From assembly GCA_963800065.1 (NCBI GenBank), contig CAWCZO010000003.1, positions 186,001 through 250,000 of the forward strand: a stretch of DNA of 64,000 bases, in the 5' to 3' direction. The translations under genes and the position numbers were made by a program. This DNA is from CAWJFJ01 sp963800065. Its GTDB lineage: Bacteria; Actinomycetota; Acidimicrobiia; Acidimicrobiales; UBA8190. The notes under the pieces were generated by a model that searched no databases, was not told where the DNA came from, and saw nothing but the letters and a program-made list of their open reading frames with translations. Numbering within the stretch: position 1 is the stretch's first letter; each line of letters opens with the position of its first letter. This document shows, piece after piece, positions 23,886-32,501 of this stretch.

Positions 23886-24569
23886 ATGCCCACACTCCTG
23901 GCCGCCGGCTCCTCGATCAACATCAATCTGGGCAACAGCCTGTCCAAGCCCTCGACGAGCGTCCTCGTCATCATCGCCCTCACCCTGCTGGCCATCGCCC
24001 CCTCACTGCTGATCCTGCTCACCGGCTTCACCCGGATGGTCATCGTCTTCGGCCTGACCCGTCAGGCTCTGGGCCTGCAGTCCACCCCGCCCAACCAGGT
24101 CATCGCCGGTCTGGCGCTCATCTTCAGTCTCTTCGTCATGGCGCCCACCCTCAACCAGATGAACCACGACGCGCTGCAGCCGTATCTCCATGGCAAGGAC
24201 ACCATCACCCAGGCCTACAACTCCGCCCAGCGCCCGCTCAAGACGTGGATGCTCAAGCAGACCGGGAACGAGGAGTTGGCCCTCACCACGGCGGTCGACA
24301 ACGAGCACCCGGTCTCCCCGCAGAAGGCGTCGCTGGCCGCCATCATCCCGGCCTTCCTGCTCTCGGAGCTCAAGAGCGGCTTCATCATCGGCTTCGTCAT
24401 CTTCATCCCCTTCCTGATCATCGATCTCGTCGTCTCCTCCACCCTGATGTCGATGGGTGTCGTGATGCTCCCGCCCACGTTGGTGTCGCTGCCCTTCAAG
24501 CTCCTTCTCTTCGTCATGGTGAACGGTTGGGTGCTCGTCACCCACTCCCTGGTGGTCAGTTTCCGATGA
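23886..24569 (+). CDS. fliP: Flagellar export gate protein FliP
   Basis: 227 residues with four hydrophobic segments. FliP motifs: LVIIALTLLAIAPSLLILLT, FTRMVIVFGLTRQALGLQ, PNQVIAGLALIFSLFVMAP, then AIIPAFLLSELKSGFIIGF and MLPPTLVSLPFKLLLFV. FliP forms the core of the FliPQR gate in the membrane. ATG 23886; it overlaps fliQ by ATGA. Confidence 0.96.
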   Translation: MPTLLAAGSSININLGNSLSKPSTSVLVIIALTLLAIAPSLLILLTGFTRMVIVFGLTRQALGLQSTPPNQVIAGLALIFSLFVMAPTLNQMNHDALQPYLHGKDTITQAYNSAQRPLKTWMLKQTGNEELALTTAVDNEHPVSPQKASLAAIIPAFLLSELKSGFIIGFVIFIPFLIIDLVVSSTLMSMGVVMLPPTLVSLPFKLLLFVMVNGWVLVTHSLVVSFR

Positions 24570-24838
24570 ACGAGGGTCATCTCATGGACATCGCCACCGG
24601 GGCGATGACGATGACGGCCAAGCTGGCGCTGCCCATCCTCCTCACCAGCCTGGTCATCGGCCTGGTGGTCTCGTTGTTCCAGTCGGTCACCCAGATCCAG
24701 GAGGTGACGCTGACCTTCGTCCCCAAGCTGATCGGTATCGCACTGGTGTTCATGATCGCCGGTCACTGGATGCTCGGTCAGTTCACCGACTACGTCCAGC
24801 AGCTGTTCAGCCAGGCAAGCTCACTGCTCGGTAGTTGA
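24566..24838 (+). CDS. fliQ: Flagellar export gate protein FliQ
   Basis: 90 residues with two membrane helices (LPILLTSLVIGLVVSLFQSV and IGIALVFMIAGHWM) and the FliQ hallmark TQIQEVTLTFVPK. Subunit of the FliPQR export gate. Coupled to fliP by a 4-base overlap. Confidence 0.95.
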   Translation: MNEGHLMDIATGAMTMTAKLALPILLTSLVIGLVVSLFQSVTQIQEVTLTFVPKLIGIALVFMIAGHWMLGQFTDYVQQLFSQASSLLGS

Positions 24839-24854
24839 GCACCGGGAGCGTCCC

Positions 24855-25622
24855 GTGAAGCTGAACGTCGATCCGCTGTGGCTCATGGCGTTCTTCCTGG
24901 CCTTCATCCGGGCCCTGGCCTGGCTCGTTGTCGTCCCCCCCTTCTCCAACAAGGCGATCGTCCCCCGGATGGCCCTGATGGGGATCGCCGGCGGCCTGGG
25001 CATCCTCGCCGTCCCCCAGATCGCCCACACCCACATCCCCACCGACACGGCCGGACTCATCGGAGCCGTCGTTCTCCAGATCTTCACCGGGGCGGCACTG
25101 GGATTGTCCGTCATGGTCCTCATCAGTGCCGTCACCGCCGCCGGCAGCATGGTCGACCTCTTCGGCGGGCTCAACCTTCCGCCCGCCGTGGACCCGCTCT
25201 CGGAGAACCAGACCCCGATGATCGGCCAGTTCTACGAGCAGGTGGGCATGGTCCTCCTGTTCGTCAGCAACGGCGAGCTGCTCCTGGTCCGGGGCTTCGA
25301 GACGTCGTTCGGGGCGGCCGGACTGACACTGTCCTCGTCGGCCACCGCCTCCAACGTCCTCAGCGCCGATCTGGCCACCTTCTTCACCGCCACCCTGGAG
25401 ATCGCCGCACCGATCATCGTCGTCCTCTTCACCACGCAGATCAGCCTGGCCATGCTCTCCAAGGCCGCTCCCCAGATCAACGTCTGGATCCTCGGCTTTC
25501 CCATACAGGCGCTGCTGTCGCTGCTCTTCGTGGCCATCGGCATCAAGGTCCTCCCCGGCTACGTCGGCAACCTCGTCTCGCGCGCCCTGCAGGACACGGG
25601 CGCCCTCCTCGGCGGCCACTGA
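24855..25622 (+). CDS. fliR: Flagellar export gate protein FliR
   Basis: 255 residues with six to seven hydrophobic segments; family landmarks are LAFIRALAWLVVVPPFSNKA, a TAAGSMVDLFGGLNLPPAVD-type loop, and KAAPQINVWILGFPIQALLS. FliR completes the FliPQR gate and contacts FlhB. GTG start 24855; flhB begins three bases after the stop. Confidence 0.94.
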   Translation: MKLNVDPLWLMAFFLAFIRALAWLVVVPPFSNKAIVPRMALMGIAGGLGILAVPQIAHTHIPTDTAGLIGAVVLQIFTGAALGLSVMVLISAVTAAGSMVDLFGGLNLPPAVDPLSENQTPMIGQFYEQVGMVLLFVSNGELLLVRGFETSFGAAGLTLSSSATASNVLSADLATFFTATLEIAAPIIVVLFTTQISLAMLSKAAPQINVWILGFPIQALLSLLFVAIGIKVLPGYVGNLVSRALQDTGALLGGH

Positions 25623-25625
25623 CCG

Positions 25626-26726
25626 ATGGGGAAGAACGACGACAAAACCGAGAAGCCTTCTGCCAAACGCAAGCAGAAGGCCCGCAAGAAGGGTCAGGTC
25701 GCCAAGTCACGGGAGGTCTCGGGCTGGATCGTGGCCCTGGCCGGCACCTTGCTCATCCCCGTTCTCCTGCGGACCGGCGAGGCCCGTCTCACCGACCTCT
25801 TCGGTCGGGTGGCCAACGTCATGACGGCCCCCAGCCCGGCGGGGGCCCTGGGGGTCCTCCAGTCCGGTCTGGGCGATGTCCTGTCCCTCGTCCTGCCCGT
25901 GGCCGGGGCCGCCGCCGTCCTCAGTGTCCTGGCCGACGTGACCCAGACGGGAGGGTTGATCTCGCTGGAGGTGGCCAAGCCCAAGTTCGACCGTGTCAAT
26001 CCTGTGGCCGGTCTGAAGCGCCTTTTCTCCACCCAGTCCTTGTGGCAGCTGATCAAGCAGGCTCTCAAGATCTCGGTCCTCGTTCTGATCGCCTACAAGG
26101 TCCTCTTCTCGCTGGGGGACAAGCTGGTCGGCACCCAGCCCGTCGACATGACGCCGGTCGTCTCCTACGCCGGCTCGACCATGCTGGGACTCATCCGCGA
26201 CGTCGCCTTCATCGGTCTGCTCCTGGCCCTCGGCGACTACGCTGTGCAGCGCCACAAGCACAACAAGAGCCTGAAGATGACCAAGCGCGAGGTCAAGGAC
26301 GAGAACCGGCAGTCCGACGGTGATCCGCTGATCAAGCGCGAGGTCCGACGCAAGCAGATGCGTCTCAGCCGGTCCCGCATGATGGCGGCCATCGCCCGGG
26401 CCGACGTCGTCATCACCAACCCCACCCACTACGCCGTGGCTCTGCAGTATCAGGCCGGCCACGGCCACGCTCCCCAGGTCGTCGCCAAGGGTTCCGACGA
26501 CGTGGCCCTGCGCATCCGGGCCGAGGCGTCGCGTCACGGGGTGCCCATCATCGAGGACCGACCATTGGCCCAGGCCATCTACGCCGCCTGCGAGATCGAC
26601 TCGTACGTCCCCAGGGAGCTCTACGTCGCCGTGGCCCGGGTCCTGGCCTTCGTCTTCACCCTGCCGGCGGTGGTGAAGTCCTCGGGCAAGGTCCACCAGC
26701 GCCCGACCAGTGCCCTGGTGGCCTGA
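25626..26726 (+). CDS. flhB: Flagellar export switch protein FlhB
   Basis: 366 residues. It begins KTEKPSAKRKQKARKKGQVA, the FlhB N-terminus, has four membrane segments, and a cytoplasmic domain with the self-cleavage site N265-P-T-H (VVITNPTHYAVAL). FlhB switches export from hook to filament substrates. Last gene of the fliM unit; flhA, which commonly follows, is instead found at 33951-36003 on the other strand. A hairpin follows at 26757. Confidence 0.96.
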   Translation: MGKNDDKTEKPSAKRKQKARKKGQVAKSREVSGWIVALAGTLLIPVLLRTGEARLTDLFGRVANVMTAPSPAGALGVLQSGLGDVLSLVLPVAGAAAVLSVLADVTQTGGLISLEVAKPKFDRVNPVAGLKRLFSTQSLWQLIKQALKISVLVLIAYKVLFSLGDKLVGTQPVDMTPVVSYAGSTMLGLIRDVAFIGLLLALGDYAVQRHKHNKSLKMTKREVKDENRQSDGDPLIKREVRRKQMRLSRSRMMAAIARADVVITNPTHYAVALQYQAGHGHAPQVVAKGSDDVALRIRAEASRHGVPIIEDRPLAQAIYAACEIDSYVPRELYVAVARVLAFVFTLPAVVKSSGKVHQRPTSALVA

Positions 26727-26756
26727 CGCCGGCCCCCGGTCTCCCCATCGACCCCG

Positions 26757-26788
26757 GGCGGTGACGGGGCCTAGCCCCGGCCACCGCC
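26757..26788. terminator. Hairpin terminator between flhB and a convergent gene
   Basis: GGCGGTG-A-CGGGGC, a CTA loop, then GCCCCG-GC-CACCGCC: thirteen pairs with one small bulge. No T-tract. It lies between convergent genes and could serve both. Confidence 0.65.
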
Positions 26789-26832
26789 GAGGGCGACCGT
26801 CGAGGGCGACCGCCGACGGCGACCGGGTGGCG

Positions 26833-27666
26833 CTAGGCCGTGGCGTCGCCGGCGTCGACCTTCCCTAGGGTGGTCGGTGCCAGCTCGAGCTCCCTGACGG
26901 CGGCGGCCAGCCGTTCGGAGACGGCCGCCTTGCGGTCGGCGATCGACGGCGATTCGAGCTCGGCCAAGGTGGCCTCGGTGGCGTCGCGCAGCGCCGCCAG
27001 CTGTTCGTCGAAGGCGCCCAGGACATCGCCGTCGCCGGGTTCGCCCACGGCGTTGACGGCGTGCCACAGGGCCGAGTGCAGCGCCACCCGCAGCGCCCGC
27101 GGGGAGGCGAACGGCTGCCCGATGCGGTCGGCGTTCCCGAGGATCCGGCTGATGGTGTCGAGCTGGGGCCGCCAGTCGGCCACGGCGATGGTGGTGGCCC
27201 GTCGACCCCTGACGGCCAGCCACACCCCGGCGCCGCCCACCGCTCCGATCCCCAGGCCGTACAGGGGGGCCAGGAACGTCACGGTGTCGAAGGGTTGGGC
27301 CAGCATCATCCCGGCCACGGCTCCCACGCTCACCGCGACGAGCCCCTTGGTGCTCACGGGTCGCGGATGGACGCCGAAGGCGACGGTGCGACTCGTCCCC
27401 AGGCGGACCAAGACCCTCTGCCGGCGCGACAGGCCGGGCTCGTAGATGGCCAGGGCGACGGGGGCGTCGTCGACGCCGGCTCCCCACGGGACCGCCACCA
27501 GGGGAGGGCGGTTCCCGCCGGGCGCGCCGAAGAGGGGACGAACGGCATCGGAGGACAGCCCGAAGCGCTGCCGGTACCGGGTCCGCCGGGAGTGGTGGCC
27601 GCCCGTGGGCCACGACGTCACCCTCGACGGGGCCACCACCCGACCGCCGGGGGGCGGCGTCGGCAC
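26833..27666 (-). CDS. Hypothetical protein with two membrane segments, inside the flagellar locus
   Basis: 277 residues. A basic N-terminal part (~75 residues) is followed by a small beta-rich region. Two hydrophobic stretches follow (GLVAVSVGAVAGMMLAQPF and LAPLYGLGIGAVGGAGVWLAV), then a helical C-terminal region (LGAFDEQLAALRDATEATLA). No family is recognised. GTG 27666 follows GAGGGGGATC and begins 11 bases after the stop of the gene upstream, so the two form an operon. Located between the flhB and fliD units; membership in the flagellar system is only suggested by place. Confidence 0.6.
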   Translation of the reverse strand: MPTPPPGGRVVAPSRVTSWPTGGHHSRRTRYRQRFGLSSDAVRPLFGAPGGNRPPLVAVPWGAGVDDAPVALAIYEPGLSRRQRVLVRLGTSRTVAFGVHPRPVSTKGLVAVSVGAVAGMMLAQPFDTVTFLAPLYGLGIGAVGGAGVWLAVRGRRATTIAVADWRPQLDTISRILGNADRIGQPFASPRALRVALHSALWHAVNAVGEPGDGDVLGAFDEQLAALRDATEATLAELESPSIADRKAAVSERLAAAVRELELAPTTLGKVDAGDATA

Positions 27667-27677
27667 GACGATCCCCC

Positions 27678-28259
27678 TCAGGCGAGGCGGCGTCGCCGCG
27701 TCGAGGAGCGCCGGTGGTCGAGGATCCCGGCGGCGAAGGCGCCGGCGCTGCGGGCCAGGGCCGCATAGGGCGAGTCCTGGGGTTGCTGCCGTGTGGCCGC
27801 TCTCAGCGCCGACACATAGGTGGCGACGTCGTCGTCGTCACCGACGGCGTCCACCGTCCACGACCGCTCGAGGGCCCGGGTGACGGCGTCGTCCTCACTG
27901 CGCTCGTCCAGGGCGCGGATCAGGATGCGGGCCTGATCCTCGACGGCGATCCGCCACGGCGAGAGGTGGTCGTCGGGGACGGTGGCGTTCACCAACCAGG
28001 TCAGGTGGCCTTCGACGACGGAGGGCGCCGTGGCACGGAGAACGGGCGAGACCGAGGCCCACGGGTCGGCTCCGCCCCGGGCCCCCGACGGTCTCCCGAT
28101 GACCGGTCCCCGGGACAGCAGGGTGTCGATGACCTGCCCGGTCCGGGAACGGTGGCCCACAGGCGTCGCATCGTCGACCCGCACCCCGTCCTCGACAGGC
28201 CCCGGATCGTCGACGGGTGCCGTCTGGTCGACACGTCTTCTGATTCCGCCGCTGGCCAT
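27678..28259 (-). CDS. Hypothetical protein, partner of the downstream membrane protein
   Basis: About 193 residues from ATG 28259 (longer start possible at 28322). The first ~60 residues are Pro/Asp/Val-rich and probably disordered; a central region (SVVEGHLTWLVNATVPDDHL, EDQARILIRALDERSE) is helical and acidic. No membrane segment, no recognised domain. It is upstream of, and very close to, the 26833-27666 gene. Function unknown. Confidence 0.55.
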   Translation of the reverse strand: MASGGIRRRVDQTAPVDDPGPVEDGVRVDDATPVGHRSRTGQVIDTLLSRGPVIGRPSGARGGADPWASVSPVLRATAPSVVEGHLTWLVNATVPDDHLSPWRIAVEDQARILIRALDERSEDDAVTRALERSWTVDAVGDDDDVATYVSALRAATRQQPQDSPYAALARSAGAFAAGILDHRRSSTRRRRLA

Positions 28260-28438
28260 GTCGGTGTCTCTCCTGGGTGGTGGCCCGGGTCCGTCCACCG
28301 CCTGCAGATACATCGGCGGCACGCCGGACGTTCTCGCCCCAACAGCGGCCCAACACGTCCCGACAGGGCAGCCGGTGGCGCTGAAGCTGTGAAAACGTGG
28401 GAGGGCACCTCGACATGGACGACGCAGGAGGCAGCGCC

Positions 28439-28780
28439 ATGAGCCGGGAGATGGTCCAGACGGCGGCCAAGCTGTTGGCCAAGGCGCAGAGCACCACGTC
28501 CGACTACGAGGCGATCGCCCTGGTGGAACGGTCGTACGCTCTGCTGGCCCAGGTCATCAACGCCTATGACCTCGAGAACGAAGACGGCGAAGGCGGCTGG
28601 CGTCGCCGCGAGCGCCGTCGTCTGCGTGAACGTCGTCGTCGTGCCCGCTCCGATGCCGCCGGGGGTGACGCCGACCGGTCGGGATCGGCCGGACGGACCG
28701 GCGAATCCATCGCCCGCTACCGGCGCACGGCCGGGGACAGCGGCTCCTCGTGGCGCCGCCGCATCGACGTGAAGCTGTAG
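28439..28780 (+). CDS. Hypothetical Arg-rich small protein
   Basis: 113 residues from ATG 28439 (site GGAGG upstream). The N-terminal ~45 residues (AAKLLAKAQSTTSDYEAIAL, YALLAQVINAYDLE) faintly resemble the DUF2786 helical pattern. The rest is very basic, with runs of arginine, suggesting nucleic-acid or polyanion binding. It is convergent with the fliD-fliS-fliT-like unit and divergent from the two hypothetical genes. No function can be assigned. Confidence 0.5.
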   Translation: MSREMVQTAAKLLAKAQSTTSDYEAIALVERSYALLAQVINAYDLENEDGEGGWRRRERRRLRERRRRARSDAAGGDADRSGSAGRTGESIARYRRTAGDSGSSWRRRIDVKL

Positions 28781-28805
28781 GCGGCGCCCCTCCGGCGCCG
28801 GCCGA

Positions 28806-29081
28806 TCAGATCCAGGTGTCTAGGTAGGCGGCGGGCCCCCGGGGGACGACCCGGCCCTGGCGCAACGCATCGGCGATCAGGTCACGGGCCCGCTCCGCCT
28901 CGGCCTGCTTGATGCGGGTCTGGTGCAGGGCACGACCCGCCCTCTGACGCAGCTCGTCCGGCAGGGGACCGAGATCGGCGGGGAGCTCGAAGGCGGACAC
29001 GGCCGGTCCCCCCGTGCTCAACTCCCGGTCCACGTCGGCCAGGCGCCCCTCGATGTCGTCGAGCACCTCAGGCCACCCCAC
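28806..29081 (-). CDS. FliT-like small flagellar chaperone (tentative)
   Basis: 91 residues, helical, charged (LDDIEGRLADVDRELSTG, RQRAGRALHQTRIKQAEAER). It overlaps the fliS stop by 14 bases and is last in the fliD-fliS unit, which is where fliT is found in other bacteria. Sequence similarity to FliT cannot be asserted from reading alone, so the name rests on size, composition and place. Confidence 0.5.
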   Translation of the reverse strand: MGWPEVLDDIEGRLADVDRELSTGGPAVSAFELPADLGPLPDELRQRAGRALHQTRIKQAEAERARDLIADALRQGRVVPRGPAAYLDTWI

Positions 29082-29484
29082 CGACGCGCTCCTCTCCCGT
29101 CACGACGGCGTCCACGGCCGCCTTGCGCCAGGCGTCACCGACGCGGCCGATGAGCTCCGACACCGAGGCGGCCCGCTGCCTGTCCTTGGTCAGGTTGGCC
29201 CCCAGCAGCTCGGCCAGAAAGAAATCGTAGAGGGCGATGAGGCGGGGAGCGCCGTCCCACAGCTCGGGTTTGATGGTGTCGCGCAGGGTCAGGATGATGG
29301 CCTGGGCGTGGACGAGATTGTCGTTGATGCCCTTCAGGTCGTTCTTCTCGAAGGCGGCGTCGGCTCGGCTCAGATCGAGTTCCAGCGCGTCGTAGAGCAT
29401 GGTGAGCCGCACCGCCGGTGCGGCCGTCTCGATGGCGTCGGCGAGGTAGCGCTGCCGGAGCTTCGCCGCCTGACCCGCGGTCAT
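29068..29484 (-). CDS. fliS: Flagellin chaperone FliS
   Basis: 138 residues. FliS features: RQRYLADAIETAAPAVRLTM near the N-terminus (family: Y-x-x-x-x-V-x-T-A-x-P-x-x-L-I-x-M-L-Y-D), then LTMLYDALELDLSRA and LYDFFLAELLGANLT. FliS keeps flagellin unpolymerised before export and can bind FliW. Order fliD-fliS is conserved. Confidence 0.92.
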   Translation of the reverse strand: MTAGQAAKLRQRYLADAIETAAPAVRLTMLYDALELDLSRADAAFEKNDLKGINDNLVHAQAIILTLRDTIKPELWDGAPRLIALYDFFLAELLGANLTKDRQRAASVSELIGRVGDAWRKAAVDAVVTGEERVGGVA

Positions 29485-29508
29485 GACCTATCCGATCGCA
29501 CGGTTCTG

Positions 29509-32040
29509 TCAGCCGTTGGAGCTGATCTGGGCCAACTCGGCGGTCAGGGCGGAGCTCTGGTTCTTCAGGGTTCCGATGGTCTCTTCCAGGTTGGCGTACT
29601 GGTTCAGCAGCATCTTCTGCTCTTGATTGACGATGTTGGCGTAGAAGGCGATCTGACTGTTGAGGCCGGTGGACTGGCTCTGCATGTTCTGGACGGTCTG
29701 GGTGATCTCGCCGGTGGTGGGGTCCGACATGGCGTTGGCCAGGGATGTGAGCGACTGGGCGATCCCCGGCTGGTATGTCAACGAGCCGAGGTCGGTGAGG
29801 GTGGAGATGTTGGGCGTCGTCACCTGGACCGACAGTCCCGCCAGGGTGGGATCGGACGTCGGGGCGGTCAGGAATTGCCCCTGCCCGGTGGCGGCCACGC
29901 CGTTGATGGTCCCGGCCACGTCGGTGCCGGAGAAGGTGCCGGCCAGGCCCGTGGACCCCGCCGCCGAGTTGGTGGAGGCGACGGTGAAGGTGGACTGGCT
30001 CCCGTAGTCGTCCGAGGTGAGCTCGAGCTGTTGACCACCGTTTACGACCTGGGCGGACAACGACATGCCGGCCGAGGCGAAGGCGGTGTTGAGGCCGGCG
30101 GCCACGTCGGTCAGGGACTCTCCGTTGGTGGTGCTGTACTGCGCCGTCTCGGTGCCCATCGACACCGTGAGCTGCTCGGGGCTGGAGACCGTTCCCGACG
30201 CCAGGACGGCTCCGGCGTCGGTGGCCTGCGACGCCGACTGACTGATCTGGACGTCGTAGGTCCCGGTCTGGGTGGCGTTGCCGGCGTACGACAACGAGAC
30301 CTCACCCGTGTACGACGGTGAAGACGGTGCGAAGGTCCCGTCCTGGGTGAACATGGCGGCGACCTGGGTCGGGTTGGCGGCGTAGGCGGTCTGGAAGGTC
30401 GATTTGTTGAACTGGACCTGACCACCGCTCAAGGTGATCCCGATGTTGAGGGCGTTTCCGAGGGTCGACGAGCCGGACACCGAGGCGAAGATGGCCTGGA
30501 TCTCGTTCGTCACCGTCTCCAGGACGGACGAACCCATGAGGGGCCCGCCGGTCTTGGTCTGCGCGTTGTAGCCGGCGTCGGTCTGGATGTCGGAGAGGAC
30601 GTTGTTGGCGTCATCGACCACGTTCTGGACGGCCGTGGTGGCGGCCGACGCGTCGGGAGCGACCGTCACCGTGACGGGGTTGGCACTGGCGGCCAGCAGG
30701 TTGATGGACAGACCGGGCAGGAGGCCGCTCACGGTGTTGGTCTGGGACTGGAGCGCGTAGCCGCCGGTACCGCCCACGAGGACCACGGCGTTCTTCCCCG
30801 CCGAGGCCACGTTCAGCGCACCGAGGGACGACGAGGCGAAGGCGTTCATGTCCACCGACAGCGCCGAGTCGGATCCGGTGTCGGACGACGACAGCTGGAG
30901 CAGGAACTGGTCGGGACCGGTCTGCACGGCCGAGGCCGTCACCCCCAGATCGGCGGCGTTGACGTTGGAGACGATGTCGGCCAGTGATCCGTTCCCGGTG
31001 GAGACGTTGGCGGCGGTGATCGATCCGCTGGCGAGCAGGGAGCTGTTCACCTGGCTCTGCGACGACCCCGACACGATGGTGCCCGTCACCAGCGCGCCGC
31101 CGGCGCCGTTGAGCGTGACGGGACCGCCGGGGGTCACGGTGGTCAGGGTGTTGGAGGTCCCGTCCACGCTGACCACCCCGTCGACGCCCGTCGAGGTGCT
31201 GGCCATGGCCGACAGCCCCAGGGTCCCGAGCGCGTCGCCGCCCGTCACCTGCAGGCTCTGGGAGGAGCCCTGATCGACGGTGGACAGGATCAGGTTGCCG
31301 TTGGCGTCGTAGCCGGCCTGGAGGACACCGGAGGCGCCGGCCGACGCGATGGCGTTCTGCACGGCGGTGAGCAGAGTGCTGCCGCTGTATCCGCCGGCGG
31401 GGCTGGGGGCGATGGTGAGGTTGTAGGCGTTTCCGTCGACGGTGACGGCCACGGAGTCGTTGGAGTCCGTCGTGATGGTGATCCCCGAGGACTGGGAACC
31501 GAGAGCCACCGTGCCGGTGGTCGAGGCCGCCTCCGAGGACTGGGTGACCTCGATGGCGTGGGATCCGAGGGTGAGGCCCGTTCCGGCGGCCAGGCTGGCG
31601 AATCCCAGGGCGCCACCCTGGGCCACGAGCAGGGACGGATTGGAGTCGACGATCTGCGAAGTCGAGGCCACCGTCCCGCTGGAGACCACTGAGCTGGCGG
31701 TGGCCAGTTGCTGGACGACGAACTGCAGCGAGCCGGCCGGGGTGCCGGGTGCGGCCGTGGCCGTGACGAGGCTGCTGTCGGACGATGTCGCCTGCCGGGC
31801 GTTCCAGCCGCTGGCCAGGGCCAGGCTCGAGGCGTCGGTCTGGAGCGTCATCAGATCGCTGTTGATCTGTTGGTAGTCGGCCACGTTGGAGTTGATCGTG
31901 GTCTGCTCGTTCTGCAGGTCGGTCTCGGGCTCCTGGTAGGGCTGGAGCTCGGCGTCGATGATCTGCTGTGTGTTCAGCCCGGACTCGAGGCCGTAATCGA
32001 CGACGGAGGGCGTGTTGATGGAAGAGGGCACCACCGTCAT
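29509..32040 (-). CDS. fliD: Flagellar hook-associated protein 2 (filament cap) FliD
   Basis: 843 residues, long for FliD (commonly 450-700). The N-terminal domain starts VVDYGLESGLNTQQIIDAEL with DLQNEQTTINSNVADYQQIN, and the C-terminal one has SLTSLANAMSDPTTGEITQT and LNSQIAFYANIVNQEQKMLL with a terminal coiled coil (NQYANLEETIGTLKNQSSAL). The extra length lies in Ser/Thr/Gly/Ala-rich exposed domains (about 90-620). FliD caps the filament and controls flagellin polymerisation. First gene of a minus-strand unit with a flagellar-type promoter at 32100-32127. Confidence 0.93.
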   Translation of the reverse strand: MTVVPSSINTPSVVDYGLESGLNTQQIIDAELQPYQEPETDLQNEQTTINSNVADYQQINSDLMTLQTDASSLALASGWNARQATSSDSSLVTATAAPGTPAGSLQFVVQQLATASSVVSSGTVASTSQIVDSNPSLLVAQGGALGFASLAAGTGLTLGSHAIEVTQSSEAASTTGTVALGSQSSGITITTDSNDSVAVTVDGNAYNLTIAPSPAGGYSGSTLLTAVQNAIASAGASGVLQAGYDANGNLILSTVDQGSSQSLQVTGGDALGTLGLSAMASTSTGVDGVVSVDGTSNTLTTVTPGGPVTLNGAGGALVTGTIVSGSSQSQVNSSLLASGSITAANVSTGNGSLADIVSNVNAADLGVTASAVQTGPDQFLLQLSSSDTGSDSALSVDMNAFASSSLGALNVASAGKNAVVLVGGTGGYALQSQTNTVSGLLPGLSINLLAASANPVTVTVAPDASAATTAVQNVVDDANNVLSDIQTDAGYNAQTKTGGPLMGSSVLETVTNEIQAIFASVSGSSTLGNALNIGITLSGGQVQFNKSTFQTAYAANPTQVAAMFTQDGTFAPSSPSYTGEVSLSYAGNATQTGTYDVQISQSASQATDAGAVLASGTVSSPEQLTVSMGTETAQYSTTNGESLTDVAAGLNTAFASAGMSLSAQVVNGGQQLELTSDDYGSQSTFTVASTNSAAGSTGLAGTFSGTDVAGTINGVAATGQGQFLTAPTSDPTLAGLSVQVTTPNISTLTDLGSLTYQPGIAQSLTSLANAMSDPTTGEITQTVQNMQSQSTGLNSQIAFYANIVNQEQKMLLNQYANLEETIGTLKNQSSALTAELAQISSNG

Positions 32041-32099
32041 GCTTCGCGTCCCCTCCCTTCGCGCTCGGTCGCCGGCGTTGCCGCTGGCACGCTGGTGAG

Positions 32100-32127
32100 T
32101 CTTCGGCCGGTGGGGGAGTGGCCTTGA
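32100..32127 (-). promoter_or_regulatory. Flagellar-sigma-type promoter of the fliD-fliS unit
   Basis: On the minus strand: TCAA, 16 bases, GCCGAAGA. It is 60 bases upstream of the fliD ATG, in the gap behind the small membrane gene. Confidence 0.7.
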
Positions 32128-32225
32128 GCGTTGTAGGGCTTACGTTGAGCCGGCCGCCCGTCCGTCTTCAGATCGGCGTACCCCGGCGGGAACCTTTGCC
32201 TATCGGACCCGGGTAGGCCGGCGGC

Positions 32226-32501
32226 TCACCCTTCGGGTCCCGCCGTCGGCGCGTTCTGGTCGCCCCCCATCGTGGTCCGGCGGGCCGCCGCCAGCATCTT
32301 GAGGGCCTGCATGCGGCGGGACTCCCGGGAGTAGCGGTCGATGAGCCCGGTGAGCAGGGAGCCGGCGAACCAGCAGACGATGATGGCCAGGAGGAACCGG
32401 GTCCCGGCCGTGATGGCGGTGACGTTGCCGTTCAGCACGCCGGGCACCATGGGCAGGCAGAGGGCCACGGCCCCGGCCAGCACCAGCTCCGGCCGCCTCA
32501 C
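32226..32501 (-). CDS. Small two-helix membrane protein following flhF, copy 2
   Basis: 91 residues, identical over most of its length to the product of 3903-4193 (same GTGA overlap with flhF, same two hydrophobic segments). The repeat ends at 32241, so only the last residues differ (TAGPEG here, TAMAPLSEADR there). It is the last gene of the flhA-flhF unit; no flbD follows in this copy. Confidence 0.65.
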   Translation of the reverse strand: MRRPELVLAGAVALCLPMVPGVLNGNVTAITAGTRFLLAIIVCWFAGSLLTGLIDRYSRESRRMQALKMLAAARRTTMGGDQNAPTAGPEG

